A DNA stretch of 26,780 nucleotides from Vulcanimicrobiota bacterium (GCA_003155175.1 PMFP01000012.1:1-26780); one strand, 5' to 3'. Positions 1 to 7,099 are shown, counted from the first letter of the stretch. Made by a program: numbers and translations. Notes: generated by a model not told the origin, from the letters alone.

Positions 1-120
1 GCCGCGCAGCTTCTTGGTTCGCGTGGACTTCACGTCTGGCATCATCCCAATGCGCTCGCGCGCTCCGGCCGGGGCGGCTTGCCCAAGGATGCGGTTGAGG
101 TCTACGGTCGTCTTAGCCAC
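1..120 (-). CDS. Partial hypothetical protein, N-terminal 40 residues
   Basis: An open frame starts at a GTG (120-118), only 2 bases after the TGA of the MFS transporter gene, and runs off the left edge of the window. The visible 40 residues are basic (it includes the stretch KSTRTKKLRG) and show no membrane segment or motif I recognise. The tight spacing suggests it is the last visible member of the minus-strand group that begins at 2337. There is no strong ribosome binding site, and an alternative start at an internal Met pair is possible. I cannot assign a function. Confidence 0.35.
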   Translation of the reverse strand, partial: MAKTTVDLNRILGQAAPAGARERIGMMPDVKSTRTKKLRG

Positions 121-122
121 AG

Positions 123-1448
123 TCACACGCTTTCTGCAGGCCGCGCCGGCGGCTTCTTGACGAAGAACGGAATGACGGATGCGATCAGGAGCATGACGGC
201 TACGGGTATCAGCGCACCCGCGTAGGATCCGGTCGCGTCTTTAACGCGAGCCGCGATGAAGGGACCGACCAAACCGGCCACGCCCCACGCGGTCAGGATG
301 AAGCCGTAGATCTCGCCCATGTACTTGGTGCCGAAGTAGTCGGCGTTGAACGAAGGCATCACGCCGAAGCCGCCTCCGTAACAGAGCAGCACGATCGCGA
401 TCAGAATGCCTACGCCGACCAGACCGCCGCCTACTTTGGCCATGAAGAAGAACGCTAGAGCCTGGATGAGATACATGATCGTGTAGGTGAGGTTGCGGCC
501 GATGCGATCCGAGACGGTGCCCCAGAAGAAGCGCCCCAGCGCGTTGAATATCGCGAGCCCGCCGTAGATCTGCGCCGCGACCGCCGGCGCCGCGCCCGTG
601 AGCTCGCTGTAGATGGGCGCGGCGTTGGAGATAATGAGAATTCCGGCCGTGACGTTGAGGAAGAGCAAGAGCCACAGGCCGTAGAGTTGCGGCATGCGAA
701 GCGCCTCGCCGAGCGTGAAGCTGGCGTTCGCGATCGTCGCACCCGATGCGCTCGCCGGTGCGGCGGCCGTGTCGGGATTGCGCAGAACGAGCGCGGCCAG
801 TCCCCCGACGATGATGAAGACGAGGCCCGAGATCGTGAAGATCGTCAAGACGCCGTGAACCTGATCCGCGGTCAGGGCGTACTGCGATGGGTCGAAGAGG
901 GTGCCTGCCTTTAGGGCCTCGGCTTTTGCTTTGACGTAGGCGCCCGCGGGCTTGGCGGCCGCCTTATAGATGCCCAGCCGCGATACGATCTGGTTGTACA
1001 CGAACGCGCCCAGACCGAAGCCCATGACGACCATCCCGCTGCCTAGACCGCGGCGATCCGGGAACCATTTCGTCACCATGGTGACGGGCGTGACGTACGC
1101 CATGCCTCCGCCGAAGGCGCCGAGGACGCCATAGGTCGCGTAGAGCCAGATCTTTCCCAGGCCGAACGTTCCGAGCCCGGCGAACATCACGCCGGCGCCC
1201 CACAAGATCACGCCGACGATCGTGACGGTACGCGGGCCGACGCGGTCCTGCCAGCGTCCGCCGAAGAACGCCCCCAATCCGAGGAAGAAGATCGCGAGCT
1301 CGAACGCGAGCGTCGTTTCCTGCGTCGACCACTTGAACCCGGCGACGAAAACGTTCGTGAAGATGCTCCACGAATAAACCGTTCCGACGCACAGCATGAC
1401 GACGATCCCCGCGAATGCAATGACCCAGCGATTCTGAATGGCGCTCAT
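123..1448 (-). CDS. MFS transporter, OxlT (oxalate:formate antiporter)-like
   Basis: A 441-residue inner-membrane carrier of the major facilitator superfamily with about 12 hydrophobic segments. The N-terminus (NRWVIAFAGIVVMLCVGTVY) followed by YSWSIF resembles the oxalate/formate antiporter-like branch (OxlT, COG2223). The loop after the second helix has the MFS signature (GGRWQDRVGPR), and the equivalent loop in the second half reads WGTVSDRIGR. A longer hydrophilic insert lies near the middle, between the two six-helix halves. I chose the ATG at 1448 because AGGGAGG lies just upstream; in-frame codons further upstream would run into the preceding gene. It follows the 52-residue membrane peptide by 17 bases, so co-transcription is likely. 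No oxalate or formate enzymes are visible, so the substrate (a small mono- or dicarboxylate is usual in this group) is not proven. Confidence 0.85.
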   Translation of the reverse strand: MSAIQNRWVIAFAGIVVMLCVGTVYSWSIFTNVFVAGFKWSTQETTLAFELAIFFLGLGAFFGGRWQDRVGPRTVTIVGVILWGAGVMFAGLGTFGLGKIWLYATYGVLGAFGGGMAYVTPVTMVTKWFPDRRGLGSGMVVMGFGLGAFVYNQIVSRLGIYKAAAKPAGAYVKAKAEALKAGTLFDPSQYALTADQVHGVLTIFTISGLVFIIVGGLAALVLRNPDTAAAPASASGATIANASFTLGEALRMPQLYGLWLLLFLNVTAGILIISNAAPIYSELTGAAPAVAAQIYGGLAIFNALGRFFWGTVSDRIGRNLTYTIMYLIQALAFFFMAKVGGGLVGVGILIAIVLLCYGGGFGVMPSFNADYFGTKYMGEIYGFILTAWGVAGLVGPFIAARVKDATGSYAGALIPVAVMLLIASVIPFFVKKPPARPAESV

Positions 1449-1465
1449 CTCGTGCCTCCCTTTCG

Positions 1466-1624
1466 CTACGGGCGTTCGAAGGTACTGGCGATGAGGGTTA
1501 GCGAGAGTATCGCGACCAGCCAAATCGCGCCGAAGCGAGCGCACAACAGGGCGAGCGCCAGTCCGGCCGGCGCGACGATGGATCCGCCCGTGACGAAATC
1601 GTAGACGGCGCGCAGCGCGTTCAC
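1466..1624 (-). CDS. Small membrane protein (52 aa), coupled to the FTR1-like gene
   Basis: The start GTG (1624-1622) overlaps the TGA of the upstream FTR1-like gene in a GTGA junction, a classic arrangement for translational coupling. The product begins VNALRAVYDFVTGG and continues as a hydrophobic protein that could span the membrane twice (about residues 15-31 and 33-47). It ends STFERP. It has no cysteine, histidine or acidic cluster suggesting metal or cofactor binding. I do not recognise the family. Position suggests an accessory subunit of the upstream membrane protein. A longer in-frame ORF extends upstream inside the neighbour, but the overlap start looks more natural. Confidence 0.6.
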   Translation of the reverse strand: MNALRAVYDFVTGGSIVAPAGLALALLCARFGAIWLVAILSLTLIASTFERP

Positions 1625-2337
1625 GCCGCCGCCTTCACGCGCCGGACGGCGACGATCCCGGCCGACAATGCCAGATAGATGCCCGCAATCAGGAACAGCG
1701 TAACGTCGCCGGCCCACCAGGTAAGGCCGAGCCCCTCGCCGATCCAGAACGTCCCCAGCGAAAGCAGCATCACGCCGACCATCCCCTTCATGGCGTTCTC
1801 AGGCACGCGGGCGAACGGCTTGCGCAGCACGACGGCAAGAGCGGCAACCACGACGAACGCCGCCGCCGCTCCCGCCGCCGCCCAAAGCAACCCTTCCGCG
1901 CGCGATGCGGCAAACGTCACGACGATCACCGCGACTTCGAGCCCTTCAACGAACACGCCCTGGAAGGCGACGGCGAATCCGGCGCGGCGCTCGCTCTCGC
2001 TTTCGAGCATCGCGACTTCACGTTCGTAAATGGCCGCCTCGTCGTGCATGGCTTTAAGCCCCGCATAGCGCCAAATCGCCTTGCGCAGCCACGCCATGCC
2101 GAAGAGCACGAGAAACGGCCCGGCGACGAGCTCGACGCCGCGCAATGCCGCCGCGTTCGCGAGCCAGCCGCCGAACAGAACGATCAGGGCGACGAGCGCC
2201 AGCGAGGCCGCGAGCGTGCCGCCGAGCGCGGCTCGCCAGCCTTGCGTGTGCCCGACCGCGAGCACGATCGTTGCCGCCTCGACCATCTCCACGGCAGAAG
2301 CAAGAAAGGTGGTCAGCGCGAGGAGTGCCAGGCTCAA
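1621..2337 (-). CDS. FTR1-like / COG4280-type integral membrane protein
   Basis: A 238-residue polytopic membrane protein with about 7 hydrophobic segments. It carries two internally related acidic motifs in membrane context: VEMVEA (E17, E20) in the first helix and VEGLEV (E131, E134) in the middle of the chain. These recall the REGLE motifs of FTR1 iron permeases, and an uncharacterised family (COG4280) has the same layout. A charged, probably cytoplasmic stretch (about residues 95-118) separates the halves. The start is a TTG at 2337 with GAAGG a few bases upstream; no in-frame ATG or GTG lies nearby. It heads a minus-strand group with the 52-residue peptide and the MFS carrier. Cation transport is a plausible role, inferred only from the duplicated acidic motifs. 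Confidence 0.7.
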   Translation of the reverse strand: MSLALLALTTFLASAVEMVEAATIVLAVGHTQGWRAALGGTLAASLALVALIVLFGGWLANAAALRGVELVAGPFLVLFGMAWLRKAIWRYAGLKAMHDEAAIYEREVAMLESESERRAGFAVAFQGVFVEGLEVAVIVVTFAASRAEGLLWAAAGAAAAFVVVAALAVVLRKPFARVPENAMKGMVGVMLLSLGTFWIGEGLGLTWWAGDVTLFLIAGIYLALSAGIVAVRRVKAAA

Positions 2338-2427
2338 GGCGCCTTCATTTTCGTGCCGGATTCGCCCGGCCTGCGTGACGGCCGCGGACGCGTTAAAACC
2401 CGGTTCCCCGCACGGGTGCTGGTTCGG

Positions 2428-2537
2428 TTAAATTGTCGACCACGGGCCCGCAGGAGCATGGGAGGCGCGGGCCGCACGTTTGCTTACCCCGGCGGCGACG
2501 GACGCCGTCGAAGGGCGCGTCCCATGAGGAGAACGCC
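2428..2537 (+). promoter_or_regulatory. Candidate promoter and structured 5' leader of ilvE
   Basis: A -10-like TTAAAT lies at 2428-2433, without a convincing -35 box. Transcription from there would give a leader of about 100 bases. The leader can fold in two exclusive ways. GGCCCGC (2445-2451) can pair with GCGGGCC (2467-2473), which puts CATGGGA (2457-2463) in the loop. Alternatively, CATGGGA can pair with TCCCATG (2520-2526), which ends right beside the ribosome binding site AGGAGA (2527-2532). A further hairpin, CGACGG-ACG-CCGTCG, sits near 2496-2510. This would suit attenuation of translation, but chance pairing is common at this GC content. No leader peptide rich in Leu, Val or Ile was found. 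Confidence 0.3.
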
Positions 2538-3485
2538 GTGGATCTGGATTCGACTATCGTCTTTGCGCGGGGCGCGTTTCGCCGTTACGACGAGGCCAAG
2601 GTCGGTCTTCTCACACACGGACTTCAGTACGGAACCGGCTGCTTCGAAGGCCTGCGCGGGTACTGGGTCCCCGCCGACCGCGAGCTGTTTCTCGTGCTGC
2701 TACGCGACCACTACGAGCGCTTGCGCACGTCGGCAAAGATTCTCCTGATGCAGCTCCCGTACACCGTGGACGAGCTGATCGACATCACGATCGATCTGTG
2801 CAAACGCAACGGCTTCGAAACCGACGTCTACATCCGGCCGTGCATTTTCAAATCCGCCGAAGACATCGGCGTTCGCCTGCACAACGTACCGGACGAACTC
2901 GCGATCATTCCCGTTCCGTTCAAGCCGTATTTGGATCCCCGAAAAGGTTTGGACGTCTGCGTGAGCTCGTGGCGCCGCGCCGACGACACCATGGCGCCCC
3001 CCCGCGCCAAGATTACCGGGCTTTACGTGAACTCCGCGCTGGCAAAGAGTGAGGCCGTCGTCAACGGATACGACGAAGCGATCTTGCTCTCTCACGACGG
3101 CCACGTTTCCGAAGGCACGGCGGAAAACGTGTTTCTCGTACGACGAGGCGTTCTGTATACGCCCGACCCGTCTCAAAACGTGTTGGAAGGCTGCACGCGC
3201 CGTGCGATCATGGACATCGCTCGCTCCGAGCTCGGAATGGAAATCGTCGAACGGTCCATCGATCGTGGGGAGCTCTACTGCGCCGACGAAATTTTCTTCA
3301 CCGGCACGGCGGCCGGCGTTCACCGGGTCGCATCGGTGGACCGCCGCCCGGTCGGCAACGGCAAGATCGGCCCGGTCACGCGCCGTCTCTCCGAAATCTA
3401 CCACCGCGTCGTCACCGGCCGCGAGCCGCGCTACCAAGACTGGCTCACGCGAACCTACGCCCCAGCCGCAACCCCACCGCTGTAA
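2538..3485 (+). CDS. ilvE: Branched-chain amino acid aminotransferase
   Basis: A 315-residue cytoplasmic, PLP-dependent fold-type IV aminotransferase that moves the amino group between glutamate and the 2-oxo acids of leucine, isoleucine and valine. Visible motifs are GTGCFEGLRGY (32-42), the catalytic lysine K158 in AKITGLYVNSALAK, the PLP-anchoring EGTAENVF (E192) and FTGTAAGV near the C-terminus. Length fits the family (about 300-310). The GTG at 2538 is chosen because AGGAGA lies 5 bases upstream. The frame stays open back to a TTG at 2433, but those residues look like untranslated leader. The gene stands alone between a divergent membrane-protein group and a convergent gene that ends 18 bases away. 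D-amino-acid transaminase or ADC lyase are less likely given the length and motifs. Confidence 0.93.
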   Translation: MDLDSTIVFARGAFRRYDEAKVGLLTHGLQYGTGCFEGLRGYWVPADRELFLVLLRDHYERLRTSAKILLMQLPYTVDELIDITIDLCKRNGFETDVYIRPCIFKSAEDIGVRLHNVPDELAIIPVPFKPYLDPRKGLDVCVSSWRRADDTMAPPRAKITGLYVNSALAKSEAVVNGYDEAILLSHDGHVSEGTAENVFLVRRGVLYTPDPSQNVLEGCTRRAIMDIARSELGMEIVERSIDRGELYCADEIFFTGTAAGVHRVASVDRRPVGNGKIGPVTRRLSEIYHRVVTGREPRYQDWLTRTYAPAATPPL

Positions 3486-3503
3486 TCTCCGGGCGGACCT
3501 TCG

Positions 3504-3962
3504 TTACGACGCGAGGTCGCGCGGGTCGCGTTCGAGCGCGTCGTATTCGCGGGCCATCGCTCCGCCGTCGATGTAGCGCCTCGCGCGCATGGCCAGGTGT
3601 TCGAACGCCCGTCCGGTGTGCGGCCCGAAGGCGATGCGCCGTTGCAGAATTGCCGGCCGCGCCAGATCCCACATCGAGACGAAGTTGTCGGCGTATTCCG
3701 CCAGCACGAGTTGCTCGGCCACACCGCCTTTGGTGACCAAGACCGAGATATGCTCCAGGAATCGCAGGAGCGGACCGGCGCTCTTGAACTCCTCGGGCAC
3801 GTACGCCGGGTCGCTTAGCCGCTTGAGGTATTCCGGATCCGCGGCCGCCATGCCGGACACGACGCTAAGCGCGTTGCGTCCGGCCTGCATTTCGGGCGAG
3901 TCCATCTGTTCGATCAACCGCAAGTAGACGACGATGTCGTTCGCGTTGCGATAGTGGCGCAA
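3504..3962 (-). CDS. DUF4760-like membrane-anchored protein, start uncertain
   Basis: From the only ordinary start (TTG at 3962) the product has 152 residues: a helical soluble domain with YLRLIEQMDSPEMQAGRNAL and a C-terminus rich in Arg and Asp. It resembles the DUF4760 type of uncharacterised protein. The same frame stays open upstream to a TGA at 4067-4065 and encodes a clear transmembrane helix (SGWVAALATLFTAVVVALTA) that flows into FRQLRHYRNAN, as expected for this family. The real protein therefore very likely begins near 4046, but no ATG, GTG or TTG exists in that stretch. Options are an ATC start at 4046, a -1 frameshift from the beta-lactamase-like gene at the GGGGG run (4057-4053), or a sequence error in that run. 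Function is unknown. Confidence 0.6.
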   Translation of the reverse strand: MRHYRNANDIVVYLRLIEQMDSPEMQAGRNALSVVSGMAAADPEYLKRLSDPAYVPEEFKSAGPLLRFLEHISVLVTKGGVAEQLVLAEYADNFVSMWDLARPAILQRRIAFGPHTGRAFEHLAMRARRYIDGGAMAREYDALERDPRDLAS

Positions 3963-4048
3963 TTGACGGAACGCCGCCAGTGCGGTGAGAGCTACGACGA
4001 CGGCGGTAAAGAGCGTCGCCAGCGCGGCGACCCAGCCGGAATCGATCC

Positions 4049-5059
4049 TTAGCCCCCGCTTCCTTCATCGGGTGTGGCTGGAGCGGCCCAGTACTTGACG
4101 TCCGGCGCTCCGGAAGCGGGCATGAATTGCGACCAGTCACTGTTCTGAGCGCCGGTGTCTTGGCGCCACTGCGCGAGGGCCATCTCGCTGGAGTAGGCGG
4201 TTCGCGAGATCGAACGGATGAAGCTGCGCCCTTCGTCGAGCGACGAGAGGCCGGTAGTCATCACGACGATGACGTAGGGAGCCTGAGAAGCGTAGACGAT
4301 GCCCGCGTCGTTAAGCGTGTCGTTCAGCGAGCCCGTCTTATGCGCGATTTCGATGTCGTCCGGGAGCCCCTGAGGCAGCAGCGTGTTGATTTCCGAGCCT
4401 TCGAGGATCGAGACCATCTGAGACGACGACCATTCGTCGACTAAGCGCCGCTGCGCCATCAGCGTGAGCAAGCGGGCGAGGTCGTCGGGCGAGGTTCGTA
4501 GCGTCGTGCGGATCGCCCAGCCGTCGGTGCGGATGTCTCCCGTTAGGCGCGTGCGATCGAGTCCCAGCGAGGACATCGTGGCGTCGATCTGGCGCAGGCC
4601 GACGAGGCGGATCAGCATGTTCGTGGCCGTGTTGTCGCTGACGTCGATCATCTTGCCGAGCAGCGTGCCGACGGTGTAGCTGCTACCCACCGGCGCGTCG
4701 CAGAGATCGCCCGATCCCCAGTCCTTGTCGTGGGCGCGCAGCGTGACGTGCGTCTGAAGGTCGAAGCGGCCGGCCTCGAGCTCGCGAAAAACTTCGACCA
4801 TGACGGGGATCTTGATCGTGGACGCCGCGGGCATGCTCCGGCCGGCGTCGTAGGACGCGCGATATCCGGTAGAGAGGTCGAGCACTTCGAGCGCTCCGCG
4901 TCCGGAGAGCTCGCCGGCGAGCTCACGAACGGTCGATCGCAAATCGGCAACTGCGGGGGGCGCTTCTTGCGCACGCGCCATGCCCGCGGATGCGAGAGCG
5001 ATTGATGCGGAGACCGTTAGGAGCGCGCATATGCGCGCGACGATGCGGCTGCGCTTCAC
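4049..5059 (-). CDS. Secreted class A beta-lactamase-like serine hydrolase
   Basis: A 336-residue exported protein of the penicillin-recognising serine hydrolase fold (Beta-lactamase2 type). Residues 1-30 form a signal peptide (KRSR, hydrophobic core, cleavage after ARA). The nucleophile motif STIK is at 80-83, SDN at 141-143 and KTG at 241-243, in the order and spacing of class A enzymes. The omega-loop glutamate motif (ExxLN) is not visible: the stretch between SDN and TSPDDLARLL contains no glutamate. It may therefore be a poor beta-lactamase or a DD-peptidase-like enzyme. The C-terminus carries an extension rich in Gln, Trp, Pro and Gly. The GTG at 5059 is chosen because it begins the signal peptide and sits 9 bases after an extended -10 promoter. 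It leads into the DUF4760-like gene. Confidence 0.8.
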   Translation of the reverse strand: MKRSRIVARICALLTVSASIALASAGMARAQEAPPAVADLRSTVRELAGELSGRGALEVLDLSTGYRASYDAGRSMPAASTIKIPVMVEVFRELEAGRFDLQTHVTLRAHDKDWGSGDLCDAPVGSSYTVGTLLGKMIDVSDNTATNMLIRLVGLRQIDATMSSLGLDRTRLTGDIRTDGWAIRTTLRTSPDDLARLLTLMAQRRLVDEWSSSQMVSILEGSEINTLLPQGLPDDIEIAHKTGSLNDTLNDAGIVYASQAPYVIVVMTTGLSSLDEGRSFIRSISRTAYSSEMALAQWRQDTGAQNSDWSQFMPASGAPDVKYWAAPATPDEGSGG

Positions 5060-5068
5060 GTTGCGGGG

Positions 5069-5077
5069 ATTGTACCA
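5069..5077 (-). promoter_or_regulatory. Extended -10 promoter for the beta-lactamase-like gene
   Basis: Read on the minus strand, TGG-TACAAT (5077-5069) matches an extended -10 element (TGnTATAAT, one mismatch in the hexamer). The start codon GTG at 5059 follows after only 9 bases, so the transcript would be leaderless or nearly so. This agrees with the lack of a ribosome binding site before the GTG. No good -35 hexamer lies 16-18 bases upstream, as is common for extended -10 promoters. Confidence 0.45.
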
Positions 5078-5138
5078 CAGAGCGGCAAGCAATCCTAGCC
5101 GTGCCGGGTGCTCGGAGGTTCGGCGCGAATCGAAGAGG

Positions 5139-5609
5139 ATGGACGTAAAGAACCTGCACCGCCAGCCGCCGCGGCGATGGAGCGAAACGCTCGACGGCGT
5201 TCGCTGGCTTCCTCGCTTGATCGACAAGGCGCGCGCGGCGTCCGCCGGAACGCTCGGCGACTATCTCTTCGGCCAGAGCCCGATCGACCGCGGTCTGCTC
5301 GCCGCGCTGGATTTAAGCCACCGAGCGTTCGCCGAGATCGTCGTCGCGTCGCCCGACGATGCCGCGGTGCTCGCGGCGCTCAAAGCGCGCTCGACGGACG
5401 ATCTGGCCGCGGCGCGCGCCTGGAGCGACTCGCTGCCTCAGACGCAGCGCCTGTTGCTCCCCGTTCTCGATCTCGACGACGGCTATACCGGTGGGGTTTG
5501 GGGCCTCCTCAAACTGCCCACGAACGCGCTGGCCTGGGTGGTCGCGAACGGCCTCAAGACGCTGATGCCTCGGCGCCCCGCCGAAGGCTTGAAGCCGCCT
5601 CAGGGGTAG
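5139..5609 (+). CDS. DUF5069 domain protein
   Basis: A 156-residue soluble protein. The N-terminal part has the hallmark of DUF5069: LDGVRWLPRLIDKARAASAG (18-37), then TLGDYLFGQSPIDRGLL and an FAEIV segment, matching the family pattern of a conserved LPRLIDK, a GDY/GEY and a late helical part. It has no signal peptide or membrane helix. The ATG at 5139 follows AGAGG directly, and a GGAGG lies further upstream; in-frame starts before it would overlap the divergent promoter at 5069-5077. The family has no established function. It precedes arginase on the same strand by 51 bases, so they may be co-transcribed, though a GACGCC/GGCGTC stem (5610-5634) lies between them. Confidence 0.75.
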   Translation: MDVKNLHRQPPRRWSETLDGVRWLPRLIDKARAASAGTLGDYLFGQSPIDRGLLAALDLSHRAFAEIVVASPDDAAVLAALKARSTDDLAAARAWSDSLPQTQRLLLPVLDLDDGYTGGVWGLLKLPTNALAWVVANGLKTLMPRRPAEGLKPPQG

Positions 5610-5660
5610 GACGCCGGTCGCCAAGGCGGGCGTCGAAGCGGGCGCGAACGGTGAGCCACC

Positions 5661-6554
5661 GTGAAGATCGCGGCATCAATCGAACGAACCGACCGGGTGG
5701 ACATCGTCGGCGTACCCATGGATCTTGGCGCCAGCCGGCGCGGCGTGGATATGGGGCCATTTGCCGTTCGTTACGCGCGTTTGCAGGAGCGGCTGCGCTC
5801 GCTGGGCATCGCTCAGGTGATCGACCATGGAAACCTTTCGGTTCCGATCCGCGAGTCGGTCGAGACGCCGGACGACGGCGCGAAATATCTCTCGACGATC
5901 CAAGAAGTGTGCGATCGCCTGGCGTCGATCGTCGAGAAGAGCGTTCGCGACGGCGGATTTCCCGTCGTCCTGGGCGGCGATCACTCGATCGCGATGGGGA
6001 CGCTGGCCGGACTCACGCGCGCGCGCGGAGTAGCGCCCGGGGTCGTCTGGATCGACGCGCATTCCGACATCAACAGTCCTGCGACTTCGCCGTCGGGGAA
6101 CGTCCACGGCATGCCGCTCTGGTTCGCGCTGGAGAACGGCTTTGCCGACGTCGCACGCACGGTGCAGATCGGCTTGCGCGACGTGGACGAAATCGAGAAG
6201 AAGAACTTGCGGGATTCCGGCGTCAAAGCGTTTTCGATGACCGACGTCGACAAGCTCGGCATGCCGCTCGTCATGGAAGAAGCGCTGCGGATCGCGGGCG
6301 CGGGCGGCGAGGCGATTCACGTCTCGTTCGACATGGACGGCATCGATCCGAGCGAAGCGCCCGGTACGGGAACGCCGGTGAAGGGCGGACTGAGCTACCG
6401 CGAGGCGCATCTCGCGATGGAGATGCTGGCGGAATCGGGACAACTCGGATCCATCGAAATGGTCGAGATCAACCCCATCCTCGACCATCGGAATCAGACG
6501 GCGGCGCTCGCCGTCGGACTCGTCTGCTCGGGGCTGGGTAAATCGATTCTCTAG
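5661..6554 (+). CDS. rocF: Arginase
   Basis: A 297-residue cytoplasmic binuclear-manganese ureohydrolase that converts L-arginine to ornithine and urea. All metal ligands are visible: H108 in GGDHS, D132, H134 and D136 in DAHSDIN, and D224 and D226 in SFDMDGIDPSEAPGTGTPV. H149 in GNVHGMPL and the N-terminal GASRRGVDMGPFAVRYA match arginases rather than agmatinases, whose His-loop sequence differs. The length is typical (about 300). The start is a GTG at 5661 with only a weak upstream GGTGAG. It lies between the DUF5069 gene and the EEP-like ORF. Ornithine/urea metabolism genes are otherwise absent from the window, so its role (nitrogen recovery or polyamine precursor supply) cannot be set from context. 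Confidence 0.93.
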   Translation: MKIAASIERTDRVDIVGVPMDLGASRRGVDMGPFAVRYARLQERLRSLGIAQVIDHGNLSVPIRESVETPDDGAKYLSTIQEVCDRLASIVEKSVRDGGFPVVLGGDHSIAMGTLAGLTRARGVAPGVVWIDAHSDINSPATSPSGNVHGMPLWFALENGFADVARTVQIGLRDVDEIEKKNLRDSGVKAFSMTDVDKLGMPLVMEEALRIAGAGGEAIHVSFDMDGIDPSEAPGTGTPVKGGLSYREAHLAMEMLAESGQLGSIEMVEINPILDHRNQTAALAVGLVCSGLGKSIL

Positions 6555-6565
6555 GAGCCGGCGCG

Positions 6566-7099
6566 ATCCTCAACGCCGGATTCGTCAGGCTGTTCGCACG
6601 CGCGGGCGCGACGCGCTCGCTCGCGTCGTTCGTCGCCGACGCGGGTTTCGACGCGTTCGCCGTTTGCGAGATCGAATCGGGCGACGCGCTGGCCCTCGCG
6701 ACGCGGTTCGCGCTGCAGTGGGCATATCGCGGGCGGCAGGCGCTCTTCTGGACGCCGAGATACGAGGCCAAGACGTGCCGGGACGAATACCTGCCGTTCA
6801 ATCCCGCGCGGCCGTTCGAACGGCGGGCCTCGATTCAAATCGAAGGCGCGTGCGACGGCGCGGCGCTCACGTTGTTCGCGACGCGCTTCTCGGGCCAACG
6901 CAACGCTCGCGTTCCGGAGCTGCGCTCCGTGCGAAACGCGATCCGTGCGACGAGCGGCGCCGTACTGATCTTCGCCGGGAACGCACCCAAAGACGACGCC
7001 TTCGCCGACTTGGGCTTCGCCCGCGCCGAAGGCAGCTCGGAGGACTTGCTCGTCGTCGCTCGCGGCATCCGCGCCGAAGCGACGTGCCGTAACATCTAG
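6566..7099 (+). CDS. Degenerate EEP-superfamily-like protein, possible ATC start
   Basis: An open frame from 6542 to the TAG at 7099 encodes a coherent domain. It opens with LNAGFVRLFARAGATRSL and continues with FDAFAVCEIESGDAL, RRASIQIEG, LTLFATRFSG and AVLIFAGNAPKDDAFADLGF. The order resembles the endonuclease/exonuclease/phosphatase fold: an N-terminal strand with Asn, a CEIE segment where LQE is usual, and a late AGNAP where family members have AGDFN. The aspartate that should activate the nucleophile is thus Asn, so catalysis is doubtful. The first ordinary start (TTG at 6872) would cut the domain in half. An ATC at 6566 sits 8 bases after GGAG (6554-6557), just past the arginase stop, and is the most natural start. 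Chance, a sequence error or decay are alternatives. Confidence 0.5.
   Translation: MLNAGFVRLFARAGATRSLASFVADAGFDAFAVCEIESGDALALATRFALQWAYRGRQALFWTPRYEAKTCRDEYLPFNPARPFERRASIQIEGACDGAALTLFATRFSGQRNARVPELRSVRNAIRATSGAVLIFAGNAPKDDAFADLGFARAEGSSEDLLVVARGIRAEATCRNI

Noticed and set aside
5610..5634. Terminator between the DUF5069 gene and arginase (GACGCC/GGCGTC stem)
   Set aside because: No T-tract follows and the inner pairing leaves too small a loop; likely chance inverted bases.
5108..6541. A 477-codon plus-strand frame overlapping the DUF5069 and arginase genes
   Set aside because: It has Arg-rich shadow composition without any motif, while the other frame carries all arginase residues.
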